A DNA stretch of 64,000 bases. Origin: Citrus sinensis. Taxonomy: Eukaryota; Streptophyta; Magnoliopsida; Sapindales; Rutaceae. Below are positions 25,590 through 35,967 of the stretch, piece by piece; positions within the stretch are counted from its first letter, which is position 1, and each line of letters starts with the position of its first letter. The position numbers and the translations under genes are program-made. The stretch spans positions 4,154,001 to 4,218,000 of the forward strand of contig NC_068564.1 of the NCBI RefSeq assembly GCF_022201045.2, read 5' to 3'. The notes beneath the pieces were generated by a model. It saw only the letters and a program-made list of their open reading frames with translations, was not told where the DNA came from and did no database searches.

Positions 25590-25916
25590 ATGGCCTTCAA
25601 GAATTTCTGGATTACTTGGTTGGCTCTTCTTGCTGTCGTTGTGCATCTTCTAACCTTAGAAGTGATTGCAAGGGAACTTGGAAGCAATGTCAAGTCTCGT
25701 AAGTCTTCTTTGCTTCATGTTATTTAGCATAAATTATGAGATATGCTATATTCAGGTAGTGACGATTGCTTAATTTCAGACTTCAATAGTTGTTAACATG
25801 AAATTTAACTTTTAATTGTTCTTGTAACATTGGCCACACATCATTTGTAAAACTGCATTGTTGTTTCAGGTGAACAGGCTCCTCCACGGGATTTCAATTA
25901 TGGCAGCCATACTTAA
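25590..25916 (+). CDS. Small secreted peptide family, member 2 (51 aa)
   Basis: Exons 25590-25698 and 25870-25916 join in phase 1 to 51 codons. Residues 1-26 form a signal peptide with a hydrophobic core (WLALLAVVVHLLTL). It is followed by the family motif IARELGSNVKS, an arginine codon split by the intron, and a short tail EQAPPRDFNYGSHT. The tail matches the last part of member 1 (RNYNYG) but lacks the second A-R-E-L motif of exon 2, so this is the shortest member. Its 3' flank aligns with that of member 1. I do not recognise the family; the length, signal peptide and small conserved C-terminal patch suggest a secreted signalling or defence peptide, which is an inference. Confidence 0.7.
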
Positions 25917-26307
25917 CGACGTTATTATCAATTAGTAATGTTTTGCTGAATAAGCACCATCACGTTTGTTTTATTGAAAACTTCATGATAGTGAACAATT
26001 TGAAATAAAAATAAGAGCGATAAATTTATCATAAAAAAATAAAACGCTGAATTGAAATTGTACTCGATTCTATGTTTCTTTTCTGTTTAGTCTCTCATTT
26101 TTACATTTTTATTTTTGCTATACCCTACTAAATATTATGATTTCTTCATTATGGCCTTCACTAAAGTGCCACCATGGCACCATTGGCCTCAATTTTACGG
26201 AGCTTCTGTTATAACCTATTAAAAATTTATTATTTTGGCCCTGGTCAAACCAATGCCCTGGTTCCATCATTGTTTACATTCCTTTAGTGTATTAGACAAA
26301 CTCCAAT

Positions 26308-26997
26308 TAGGGATGGCAATGGGGCGGGGTGGGGGTGGGGATGCCTACCCCATTCCCCACCCCATTAAAAAATTTTGCCTCCATTCCCCACCCCATTCTC
26401 CAATAAATTTAATGGGTTGGGGATGGGGAATCCCCACATGGGGAATGATTCCCCCATCCCCACCCCATTCCCCATTTACTTATTTTATAATAGATATAAA
26501 AATATAATTTCAGTAAATTAAAAATTAGATACTTAAAATAAAATCATCACCATATTATAAAATATTTAATTTTTTAAAAATCTCTAAAAATTTGAAACAA
26601 TATCTTAAAATGATATTAAAAGTGAAAAATATTTAAAGAGAGCAGCACCTTAAAAGAAAAAGAAAATATAATAATGTTTTAAAGTTGAAAAATATTGTAG
26701 GGTTTTCTTTTATTCGTATTCTATTTATATTACATAAAAATTAAAAAAAATTATTAATTGACATTATAGTTGATAAAATAAAAATTATTAAATAAGAATT
26801 AAAAACATATTTATATATAATGGGGATTGGAGTGGGGGTGGGGTGGGGAGTGCAATACCAAACCCCACCCCGTTAACAATTTGGGAATTATTTTTCCCCC
26901 ACTCCCCACTCCATTTCCCAAAAATTATTAAAAATTTTCCCCATTTGGGGTGGGGCTCCATGGGGCCCCAAACCCGTGGAGGATTTTGCCATCCCTA
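26308..26997. mobile_element. Non-autonomous hAT element (690 bp) with perfect 8-bp TSD
   Basis: The ends TAGGGATGGCAATGGGG and GATTTTGCCATCCCTA are inverted repeats, and ACTCCAAT flanks both sides (26300-26307 and 26998-27005). Subterminal regions are G-rich at the left and C-rich at the right (many GGGG/CCCC blocks). There is no transposase. The exact target duplication implies a fairly young insertion. A 90-codon frame across the left end is an artefact of the G/C blocks. Confidence 0.9.
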
Positions 26998-27281
26998 ACT
27001 CCAATAATGTAGTTTTAAGGATTTTTATAATTTCCAACAAGCAATATTAATTCTTTAATCCTTTCAAATTGATTTATTATTTAAAATCTGTAGATCATAG
27101 TGTTCAATCCTAGTAGATTTTCCAATGTAAATCAATCAAATACAATCTTATATTACTGATAAATTATGAAAAAACGAATGGGTGCGTATAATCGTTTACA
27201 ACTTTCCAAGGGCAGTTAATTGATGCGCCCATAGAAGGAGGGGGCGGGGGGGGAAGGCAAAATCCTACAGCTTGAAGAAGT

Positions 27282-27854
27282 CTAATAGTTGCTTAAAATT
27301 ACAATCTTTCTTCTACCCTGGCGTTGACAAAATATTGCTTTGGCCTTATACTTCCGAGGGCATGAAGTATTCGTAGCCTTGTAAGTTGAAGCTCTTGGGG
27401 AATTATTATCACCAGCTCCTTGAGGCCGACAACAGCTACATGACTTCAGTTTCACTTTATTCAAACGAATCCGATTATCATAAGCTTTTCTTTTCTCAGG
27501 GTCTCTCAAAACGTCATTGGCTGATCTTATAAGCTTGAAAGCACCATCGGCGGCAACAGAGGAATTCTTGTCAGGATGTAACATCAGCGCCATTTTCTTG
27601 AACTGTTTCTTTATGACGCTAATATCAACTTGAGGATCAGTAATGACTAGAATTTTGTACAACGTAGATTTTGTTTCGGATAGTTGGTGAACTCTGTAAG
27701 CCGTGAAGTAATCGTCGATGTTGGGCAGATCAGGGTTGAATTCTTTGGCTGCTTTCAGAGTCCTGATCGCCATGTCTATGTTTTGAAGCTTGAAGTACTC
27801 TTCTGCGGCGTCTCTAGCCTTCTCGGCCGCTAGCTCGACAAGATTTTTGAGCAT
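27282..27854 (-). CDS. Short J-domain (DnaJ-like) protein, 190 aa
   Basis: A single-exon frame begins at the ATG ending at 27854. Residues 10-50 (EKARDAAEEYFKLQNIDMAI and following) resemble the helical N-terminus of the plant DnaJ proteins that carry a DUF3444 tail. Residues about 66-128 form a J domain with the catalytic HPD tripeptide (MLHPDKNSS), which stimulates Hsp70 ATPase. The last 60 residues are basic with a cysteine cluster (SCSCCRPQ) and lack DUF3444, so the protein is much shorter than typical relatives of 600 or more residues. It may be a truncated duplicate that is still open, or a genuine short form. It is the only intact gene on the minus strand between peptide members 2 and 3, and no link to them is evident. 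Confidence 0.8.
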   Translation of the reverse strand: MLKNLVELAAEKARDAAEEYFKLQNIDMAIRTLKAAKEFNPDLPNIDDYFTAYRVHQLSETKSTLYKILVITDPQVDISVIKKQFKKMALMLHPDKNSSVAADGAFKLIRSANDVLRDPEKRKAYDNRIRLNKVKLKSCSCCRPQGAGDNNSPRASTYKATNTSCPRKYKAKAIFCQRQGRRKIVILSNY

Positions 27855-28641
27855 TCTCTAATTAACTTCGAGAAGAAAAAGGAACAGAGATGCTTTGGCA
27901 GTGATGCCTTAATATTTGCATATATGTTGATTGATCTTGACGCTATTAGTTTAATTCCTAATAGATTTTTTTATTTATTTTTCAGATTGGTTGCTTGATC
28001 TAGGCGACATTTGTTGAATTCCTAGTCGGAAACATATTTCCGATTGAATTCGGATAGTTGATCACGCTAATTGAACATATCCTTTATTTACTCATTAAAT
28101 CCATTATGTTAATTTCTAATAAACTAATCAGTAAAATTTAAAATTCAGAATTTAAGCATTTACACCGTTTGTACCTCAAAAACAACTTTATTGATACTTA
28201 TTAAATAAAAATATATAGATAATTCATCTTAATTATACCCTTTAAAACTTTATGCAGACTATTATTCTCCTTACATTTGTTACCATTTTAACAAAAATTA
28301 TTTACTGTTTTTATCTCTACCCATCACATCTTCATGATATTCTGTTTTACAACCAATTTTTTTTTTAACTCTTTATCTCCTTAAGATTTGAATTCGAATT
28401 GTCTCAACCAATCGAAAAAATTAAATTTGGTTTAAAATCACTCAGCTATGCTCTTGGGGTGCAACTACATGAATTTTAATTATAAGTTTAGATGATGACG
28501 GAATGTTGATCCAAAAACAGGAAATCATGATATGATGTAATAAAAGACTTCGATTTGACAAGAGCATAAAAGTAAACGCCGCTCATTAAGGAGTTTGAAT
28601 TTAAGGAACAACTACAATAGACTTTTCTTCTCTATATTATT
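27855..28641. other. Intergenic spacer before peptide member 3
   Basis: This is AT-rich DNA that includes the upstream regions of the divergent J-domain gene and peptide member 3. No repeat or element end was recognised. Confidence 0.5.
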
Positions 28642-28649
28642 TATAAATA
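28642..28649 (+). promoter_or_regulatory. TATA box of peptide member 3
   Basis: TATAAATA lies 40 bp before the ATG at 28682, with the same octamer and nearly the same spacing as member 2. Confidence 0.65.
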
Positions 28650-28681
28650 TTGTGTGTCCAAGATGTGCAGTTCTATGAATC

Positions 28682-29057
28682 ATGATGGCCTCCAAGAATC
28701 TTCTAACAGCTTTTGTATTCATCGTTCTTCTTATTGCGCTTCTTCTAGCAACCCCGGAAGTAGCTGCAATGGAACTGGGAAAAGCCTCCAAACCTTTCGA
28801 TAAGAATCCAAGTATTGATATATTCGTTGTTGGTTTTTTTTAACATATTAATATGATAATTAGTGCACTTAATTAGAAATTTTTTAATGAGGGTGGAAAC
28901 CCTCACGAGACAAACACTCCACAGTTAATAATAAGACGTATTAATTGGCTTTTCAGGCGGCCTAGCCAAAGAGATTATGAAGCTTACGCGTAGGGGTCTA
29001 TTATCTATAGATGATCCCAGGGGTCACAATAATGCTGTTCCAGGCAAGGGTAATTAA
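28682..29057 (+). CDS. Small secreted peptide family, member 3 (76 aa)
   Basis: Exons 28682-28811 and 28957-29057 join in phase 1 (AGC serine at the junction) to 76 codons. Two consecutive ATGs open the frame, and the second aligns with the MASK/MVSK start of other members. A signal peptide (AFVFIVLLIALLLATPEVAA) is followed by MELGKASKPFDKN. Exon 2 reads GLAKEIMKLTRR, which aligns with GHAREL, and ends with SIDDPRGHNNAVPGKGN. The D-D-P-R/Q-G-H-N-N core is shared with members 4-6, separated from the second motif by an extra 10 or so residues. An AATAAA follows at 29193 in a 3' flank similar to that of members 4-6. No disabling change is seen. The function is unknown. Confidence 0.72.
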
Positions 29058-29710
29058 CTTTATTACGGGGTGAAGATATCGATACTTGTTGGTTTGAAAA
29101 TTCTAAAATGCTGTATTTGTACGAAAGATAGTCTAAGAGATGACTCCTTGCTTGTTCATGTATAATTGATATGTATTACAGGGTGAAATATGAATAAAGC
29201 AGCACCACTTTGGAGGTGCTATTCAATCAATCTTTTACCTATAGTTTTATGAGTAAATGGAAACTCATAGAAATTAGATAAATTACAGAACTGTAAGTAT
29301 TGTAAAATGAGTTAGTTCACCATTACAGTAATGTTAACAGCAGAACTAACAACATTCCTAATCATCCAATACATATAATGAACTACCACTCGAATCTCAA
29401 TCAGCGCACTGATCTTATCTTTTTTATCCCATTTTTCAAATAATCATTATCCACTTTCCGAGTGATATCTCAAAAAATTCCATAACTAGTGATGTGTCAT
29501 AATTATGTATGTAACGACCTTAGCGTGCAATAGATAAATATAAGGGAATTCCTTGGATCATACTTGAAAAGTGTAGCTGATAATTACCCTTTTCAAATTT
29601 CATAATTGCTTTCAACTCTTGCAAAAGATAAAAGAATCCGTACCAATTAAGCATTTCAAAAAGCACTTGGAAGACGAAATATCTAATAACCGATGGTATA
29701 GGGGATATGG
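29058..29710. other. 3' flank of member 3 and intergenic DNA
   Basis: The first 140 bases include the AATAAA signal at 29193-29198. The rest is AT-rich spacer in which I see no gene or element. Confidence 0.5.
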
Positions 29711-29720
29711 TCATTATTTC

Positions 29721-30306
29721 GGGTAATTTTTAAAAACTTCCCCTGAGGTTTGAGGCTGTTGCAAGTAGATGGTGAAAATTATTTTATTTGTAAAAGACCC
29801 CCTACCGTTAGTTAAAATTTTCATTGACTAACTGTTGACTTTAAAAAGACAATATTACCCCCAATAATAATTTACGTCAGTTAAAATTTCCTTAAAATCT
29901 TTAAAAAAATAAAATTACAATCTTAAAAAAATTATATTTTTATATCAAATAATTAAGATTTGTAATTTTATTACAAACTTTAAAAAATTACATTTTTATA
30001 TCAAATAATTAAGATTTGTAATTTTATTACAAACTTAAAAAAAATTATTTTAAGATTTGTAATTTTATTTTTTTAAGATTTTAAGGAAATATCAATAACT
30101 TGATCATGGTGAATAATTGTTTTAATTACTTATGAAATTGTAAATATTTAGAATTGTAAATATTGGGGGTAATATTGTCTTTTCAAAGTCAACAGTTAGT
30201 CAATGAAAATTTTAACTAACGGTAGGGGGCCTTTTACAAATAAAATAATTTTCACCATCTACTTGCAACAGCCTCAAACCTCAGGGGAGGTTTTTAAAAA
30301 TTACCC
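29721..30306. mobile_element. Mutator-type MITE (586 bp) with long TIRs and 10-bp TSD
   Basis: About 160 bp at each end are near-perfect inverted copies (GGGTAATTTTTAAAAACTTC on the left). The 10-bp TCATTATTTC occurs on both flanks (29711-29720 and 30307-30316). Long TIRs with 9-11 bp duplications are typical of Mutator-like elements. The centre is AT-rich with short direct repeats and has no coding capacity. Confidence 0.9.
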
Positions 30307-30526
30307 TCATTATTTCATAAGCACCCATCGGATATTTAGTCCAAAAGTTGAGTGGGCACTTTAGCCCGTAAACCTCTTGCCTTTACTTAAGAGATTTTAT
30401 CAATTGAACTACCTGGTACCCATGAATTAAGATATACATTTGGCTGATATCAAGACTTTATGACATGTTTATATATGTTAAGAATTCATAGCCGTTATGG
30501 ATTATATATTCAGCACCGATATTCAG

Positions 30527-31643
30527 CCCACAATAAGCACCACAACAAGCACCGAACGGTGCGTTTTGTGTGCAATATAAAAGGCTACTGTTTGAACACA
30601 CAAACACAATACACACGCATTCTCCATCACTCTCACTCTCATTCACACCAAATCCACTCCTCACTCAAGCTAGAAATCTCAGCAGTCAATTCTCCCAAGC
30701 CATTTTGCTTTCTCATATTCACAACATGTTCCATTCAAATAAGTTTCCTTTTAAGATTATCATCAGAATAAGCCCTTGCACATTATAGAACACAATGCAA
30801 ATATATTTCACATTGTAAATATGTTTCATTCTCAGATTATAGAACCAATTGTTAGGTTTTTAATGTCATCAGGGGCAATCCAATAAATTTCTCAAATAAT
30901 GGAAGCTCATAGCAGCAACTGCTATATCATTTAGGATTTGGATTATGACAAAATACAGCAACAATTTCATCTGGATTGGTATTTTACCAAAACTATAATG
31001 GCATAAAACAAGCTCCAGTTGTAGTGATCATGGTGCCATCTCCAGCACAAGGCCATCAAAAATGCCATGTCCAGCACAAGGCCATCGAAAATGCCATGTC
31101 CAGCACAAGGCCATCGAAAATGCCATGTCCAGCACAAGGCCATCTCCTAAGACTATCGAAAATGCAATTACAAATAAAATATATCTAAACTAATTTTCCC
31201 ATCAATCCAAGTGCAATTAAAACTGTCTCATTTGCTCACAATATCAGCTGGATTTTCAAAAATTCATAATCAACTCACGGAAATCGACTACGGCAGCTAA
31301 CGACCACTGAAGCTGAGAGAGTAAAGTTGAAGCAAGCCGAGAGATGCAATCGACGATGAGAGCGGAGGGGGAATCGACGGCGAGAGAACATAGAGGATAG
31401 AGAAGAGAGAGAGAGAGAGCAGATGGAGAAACCCACAGCGAGAGACCCACTGAAAGAGAAAGGGAGAGGACGGAGAACAAAGAGAGACACACGGCAAGAG
31501 AAAGCGAGAGGATGAGCAGATGGAGAAACGGTGTGTGTCGCGTGAGATCTGTTGCGCGTGTGTTATGGTGGGTATGTGTGTGTCACGTGAGATGGGTCAT
31601 TTTTTACCACACCCTAAACGCACCGTTCAGTGCTTATTGTGGG
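30527..31643. repeat. 1.1-kb segment bounded by an inverted repeat, with an internal TATA box
   Basis: CCCACAATAAGCAC...CGAACGGTGCGTTT (30527-30567) recurs inverted at 31616-31643; the left arm has an extra 12-bp CACAACAAGCAC. Inside are TATAAAAGG (30576), a pyrimidine-rich leader-like stretch, a 29-bp minisatellite (31041) and a GA-rich tract (31300-31510). No target duplication was found and no long frame is convincing. It could be a fold-back element or a remnant retroelement with a pol II promoter. Confidence 0.5.
31041..31156. repeat. 29-bp minisatellite, about 4 copies
   Basis: Copies of tccagcacaaggccatcgaa plus aatgccatg start at 31041, 31070, 31099 and 31128 with one or two differences. 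Spacing is exactly 29 bp and the whole unit repeats, with no unique spacers. Confidence 0.9.
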
Positions 31644-32456
31644 AAGAGTCTCATTTTCCATATATATTTGGCAGCTAAAATGATGAATCCATGATTTATG
31701 ATGATTGATTAATTACTTTTATGTCATTGAACATTTTGTATTGAATTAGGTCTTGAGCCATTTGAAATCAACAAGAGCGAAATTTATCCTCTCTTTTATT
31801 GTTGCATAAAATCTTTCGGGTTTATATGTCATCTCGGGTAAAGATAAGTGAAAGGAATTTAGATCTATCGAAAATAGATGTAGGCAATTAAAAATAAAAA
31901 AATAATTTTTTTCGGAAGTACTGTTCACGGTTACTTTTCATCCGCATAAAAAATATTAATTTTCCAAAAACACAATAAAATGCAGAAAATAAATGACACG
32001 GAGATTTTTACGTGGTTCAGATTAATCAATCCTATATCCACAAGGCCACACCCAGATGAAAAACAATTCACTGAGTTAAGATGTTACAACCTATGAATTT
32101 ACCAAACTTAAGACTCTCACTTACAGTTTATCACCATACAAGTTACTCAACCTTAGAATGAATTTGCTTCTCTTGAATAATTGCTACCTCTCTTGATCCA
32201 CGATCCTCAAGGCACTTCGCAAAGTGATCAATAGCAATTCTTCAATTCTTCAATGTCTAGTGATCCAAGATCCACATAAACTCTCCACAGAGATGAAAAG
32301 AAGATAAGAAAACAAATCAACACAACATTATGCGCCAAATCCGGATTCTCTAGGGAGGAGGCCGAATTTTGCTTCTCTGCTTTATGCTCTGTGTTGTGCG
32401 ATCTAACTTCAATTCTGAAATACCTCTCTTTATATAGGCACTAGAGTTTCACCAAA
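31644..32456. other. Spacer with a possible LTR-retroelement remnant
   Basis: Around 31990-32070 the string 'gacacggagatttttacgtgg' followed by 'ttcagattaatcaatcc' and 'atatccac' resembles a motif common in plant Ty1-copia LTRs. No TG...CA ends, primer site or reverse transcriptase frame was found, so only a decayed fragment is suggested. The segment ends at the left edge of the tandem triplication. Confidence 0.3.
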
Positions 32457-32879
32457 ATAGCAAGTTTTAAAAGACTTGAATTATTTCCAAATAAGAGTTT
32501 CTTTCCTCTTATAATTCCCATGAATATGAATATGAATAAATATGATCTTCTTGCCTTACTTGTCTCCCAAGAAATATCTAGTGCATTTAATGACTTTCTG
32601 TTTGAACCAACTTCTTGCTTTAAATAGATCTCATGCGCCAATTATAGAATTCCACCATTAATTGACTTATTAAATTAGACTTCTAATTAAATTAGGAAAC
32701 AAATATTCCTAAAAAATTAGAATCTCACTAAATTAGGGAATTAATAAATTAATCCCTATTACAAGATATGCAATAAATAAACTTTCAATTTAACTAAACT
32801 TGCCATAAAATGACAACTCTATAAATAATGACCTTAACAATCTATTGCACCATAAACTAATATCTTGACTTTCTAGGTT

Positions 32880-33832
32880 CAAGTGTCTCCAAAGTCACTA
32901 GCGGTAGTAGAAATATGAGGTTTAAAGCTGTCGTGCATGAATATTTGACATTTCTATACTAGATTAGGGAGCTGCTACCTTACATGCAACGTAAGGTACA
33001 ACCTCTCACAAACTTAGATGTGGGTCCCACTTGGGCCCACCAGCCTTGTGAGAGGCTGTACCATACGTTGCATGTAAGGTAGCAAAAGCCATTAGATTAT
33101 ATTATTAATGTTTAAAAGTATGCGGTTCAAAATTTGAATCGTAAAAAAATTCAAACGTGAGTTCCTTAGGAGTATGTGGTCCAAGTGTCTCCAAAGTCAC
33201 TAGCGGTCTAGGAGTATGTGGTTTAAAGCTGTCATGCATGAATATTTGACATTTCTATACTAGATTATATTATTGTTGTTTAAATATATGTGGGCCGAAA
33301 TTTGAATCGTACCCGTTTTGTTGAGAAAGCTACGCCACTGATTGTAATCAAGGGTGATGAAAAAAATTCAAACGTGAGTTCCTTAGGAGTATGTGGTTCA
33401 AGTGTCTCCAAAGTCACTAGCGGTATAGGAGTATGTGGTTTAAAGCTGTCATGCATGAATATTTGACGTTTCTATATTAGATTATATCATTAATGTTTAA
33501 ATATATGTGGGCCAAAATTTGAATCGTACCCGTTTTGTTGAGAAAGCTACGCCACTGATTGTAATCAAGGGTGATGACAAAAATTCAAATGTGAGTTCCT
33601 TAGGAGTATGTGGTTCAAGTGTTTCCAAAGTCACTAGCGGTATAGGAGTATGTGGTTTAAATCTGTCATGCATGAATATTTGACATTTCTATACTAGATT
33701 ATATCATTAATGTTTAAATATATGTGGGCCAAACTTTGAATCGTACCCGTTGTGTAGAGAAAGCTACGCTACTGATTGTAATCAACGGTGACTTTGAATT
33801 ATCACAAATGTAAAAATAAACGGCAGTTAAGC
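32880..33832 (+). repeat. Upstream tandem repeats of peptide gene 4: one short copy plus three 217-bp copies
   Basis: Copies begin with CAAGTGTCTCCAAAGTCACT at 32880 (a 169-bp variant interrupted by a MITE), 33182, 33399 and 33616; the three full copies are exactly 217 bp apart. Each contains TTTAAATATATGTGGGCC and the stretch around GCTACGCCACTGATTGTAAT. The block ends about 120 bp before the ATG of peptide gene 4, so it makes up most of the proximal upstream region. Units 2 and 3 have fewer copies. Confidence 0.9.
32967..33090. mobile_element. 124-bp MITE unique to unit 1
   Basis: The ends (GGGAGCTGCTACCTTACATG, and GGCTTTTGCTACCTTACATG reversed) form inverted repeats of about 45 bp, so the element is nearly all hairpin. 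The flanks ACTAGATTA and ATTAGATTA are a 9-bp duplication with one mismatch. Units 2 and 3 have the empty site (CTAGATTATATTATTAAAG), proving insertion after the triplication. A 9-bp duplication suggests a Mutator-like origin. Confidence 0.88.
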
Positions 33833-33950
33833 AGGGCCTTAGCTTCAAGAAGCATGCAAGTAAATTGCACTCCGCTACATATGTTTTGTTTCCCAACAGC
33901 GCTGCTCTACGCCTTTACCCCAAACAAAAAGAAATAAAATAAAACAAAAA

Positions 33951-34324
33951 ATGGTCTCCAAGAACCACTTTTTATTTGCTTCAATGGCTCTCCTTATTGT
34001 TATTGGTCTTCTAATAACCTCAGAGGTGACTGCTGCAAGAGAACTTGGAGGGACCCCCAAGTCCAAGCCTTGTAATTACAATATGACTCGTAAGTCTGTG
34101 TTTTCTTCTTAGTTGTTCACATATTAAATATTAAAGTACGTAATCAGTAGAGTAGATTTGGTTAGGATTTGACCTTTTTGTGTCTTTTAATTTACTATTT
34201 TACCTATAATCTTGATCATCAGTAACATTGTATTGCTTTTTCAGGTGGACATGCTAGGGAGCTTGGGACAAGTGACGATCCTCAGGGTCACAATAACTAT
34301 CCTTTTAATCATGGCAGGCGTTAA
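33951..34324 (+). CDS. Small secreted peptide family, member 4 (72 aa)
   Basis: Exons 33951-34089 and 34245-34324 join in phase 1 to 72 codons. Residues 1-29 are a classic signal peptide (SMALLIVIGLLITSEVTA) with likely cleavage before ARELGGTPKSKPCNYNMTR. Exon 2 restarts with the same motif, GHARELGTS, then DDPQGHNNYPFNHGRR-stop. The mature peptide of about 43 residues has a single cysteine, so it is not a disulfide-rich defensin. The leader resembles that of plant glycine-rich proteins (SSEVAARELAE type, from memory), but there is no glycine-rich tail. The C-terminal D-D-P-Q-G-H-N-N patch shared with member 3 is a candidate for the active peptide. AATAAA follows at 34522. The upstream TATA position holds only TACATAT (33876). 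I recognise no known peptide-hormone family. Confidence 0.78.
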
Positions 34325-35357
34325 CTCCTTTAAGAGGGTCTTCTGATGAATACATGATGTATAATTATTGTTCAAAATAAGAGTGAGAGGAATCCTCTTC
34401 TTTCTTCCACCTTTGATTATCAATTATGAGATTTAAGATCTGCCAGCTTGTTGCTCAGATCAAATCATCATTTAGAATGCGTAAATATGTGTATTTACCA
34501 TACTATAAATTCGTTGTAATGAATAAAGCAGTACTTTTGAAGTGTTCTTAAATCCTATATACAGTTGAGAGTTAGAAAATATCGGATGAGAATGATAGAA
34601 GACGAAATAATTTTGATTTTTGTCTTATATGAAACATATCAAATTGTAATCTTTCTTTTTTCTTTTCTTTTGGAAAATGCTCCTAGTAAGTTTCTAAGCT
34701 CGCAAAAATTGCCTCTTGTGGAAGTTGGATGCTTATGTACCCTTTTAGTAATTTTAAATTGGGACTTAAATATTGGGTCCCAAGCATTATTCTTAATTAA
34801 TTGGTTTATGAGTAATGATATAGTCACAAACTTTTGTATAAAGTTATCTTGTACAAACTGATGTGGCATAATAAAATTGGTAGAATTAAATATCTCTTGG
34901 TCCACATGATTTATTTTTATTATTTTGTATTTTCATTCAACCATATGAATTAATGCCACATTAGTTTGTATAAGATAAGTTTGTATAAGAGTTTGTGCCT
35001 CTATCATCACTCTTGGTTTATAACAATGTCAATGAAATTTTTCTTTTTATAATAATTAAGGAAGTAATTAAAAATCATCTTCTAATTAAAGTCAATCCAA
35101 ACCAACTAATAATATCTGGTCTCTCTCTCATTGTGGGGCTGTTTTTTGAAAAGTCAATGGTTGTTTTTTGGTTTCTTTAATAAGCCATATTTTTTGGAGT
35201 TTATTCGTCATTTTATGTTGAGTTGTATGCTGTTGTATCCAATGGTTGGTCTCATATTTGGTTTGAATGTGATTCCGCTGCTACCGTTCCTTGTCTTCAG
35301 CATTCAAATTATCACCCTCTTTGGGATAGTTATGTAAATCAATTTGTTGGCTGAATT

Positions 35358-35548
35358 CATTACAAGAAAAATGACCTACGATGACAGGTACATGTGTGAC
35401 GGTTCTTAGCCTAAGTCTCTTATTTTACAGAAATATGACAGCATGTGATAAAAAAAATTTATGTTAATAAAATACAATAAAATTGTGATAAAAATTTGTT
35501 CTATCATAATAGTAAGACTGATTTGTGATAAATATTTAGATTATCATA
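35358..35548. mobile_element. Truncated CACTA 5' end at the unit 1/unit 2 junction
   Basis: The bases from CATTACAAGAAAAATGACC (a mutated CACTA terminus) to GATTATCATA match the first 200 bp or so of the 5-kb CACTA at 52417. The fragment stops abruptly and continues directly into the left edge of unit 2. It has no 3' terminus, so it is a by-product of the duplication and not a separate insertion. Confidence 0.9.
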
Positions 35549-35967
35549 GCAAGTTTTAAAAGACTTGAATTATTTCCAAATAAGAGTTTCTTTTCTCTTA
35601 TAATTCCTATGAATATGAATATGAAAAAATATGATCTTCTTGCCTTGCTTGTCTCCCAAGAAATATCTAGCGCATTTAATGACTTTGTATTTGAACCAAC
35701 TTCTTGCTTTAAATAGATCTCATGCGCCAATTATAGAATTCCACCATAATTAACTTATTAAATTAGACTTCTAATTAAATTAGGAAACAAATATTCCTAA
35801 AAAATTAGAATCTCACTAAAATAGGGAATTAATAAATTAATCCCTATTACAAGATATGCAATAAATAAACTTTCAATTTAACTAAACTTGCCATAAAATG
35901 ACAACTCTATAAATAATGACCTTAACAATCTATTGCACCATAATCTAATATCTTGACTTTCTAGGTT

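Larger units (their letters stand above)
32457..35545. repeat. Tandem triplication, unit 1 (3089 bp)
   Basis: This is the first of three near-identical direct copies. The left edge shares ATAGCAAGTTTTAAAAG with the starts of units 2 and 3. The unit contains, in order, 420 bp of AT-rich DNA, tandem upstream repeats, peptide gene 4, about 1 kb of 3' flank, and 188 bp of the 5' end of a CACTA element. The junction with unit 2 at 35546-35548 overlaps both parents by the bases ATA, which suggests microhomology-mediated joining. Confidence 0.92.

Noticed and set aside
26235-26507. 90-codon frame over the hAT element left end
   Set aside because: It spans the target site and the GGGG/CCCC subterminal blocks of the transposon and therefore did not exist before insertion.
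31041-31156. CRISPR-like regularly spaced repeat
   Set aside because: The whole 29-bp unit repeats with no unique spacers, and this is a plant nuclear sequence, so it is a minisatellite.
31256-31497. Three overlapping minus-strand Ser/Leu-rich frames
   Set aside because: They translate a GA-rich low-complexity tract in three frames at once, which is typical of repeats and not of coding DNA.
33714-34066. Minus-strand frames of 60 and 63 codons antisense to peptide exon 1, repeated at 36452-36804 and in part at 40287
   Set aside because: They are conserved only because the 3-kb unit is triplicated. They overlap the signal peptide codons in antisense and show no domain or independent promoter.
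34565-35337. Plus-strand frames (61-98 codons) in the 3' flank of member 4, repeated in units 2 and 3
   Set aside because: They are AT-rich frames copied with the triplication, with no homology recognised, no splice structure and different open ends in each copy.
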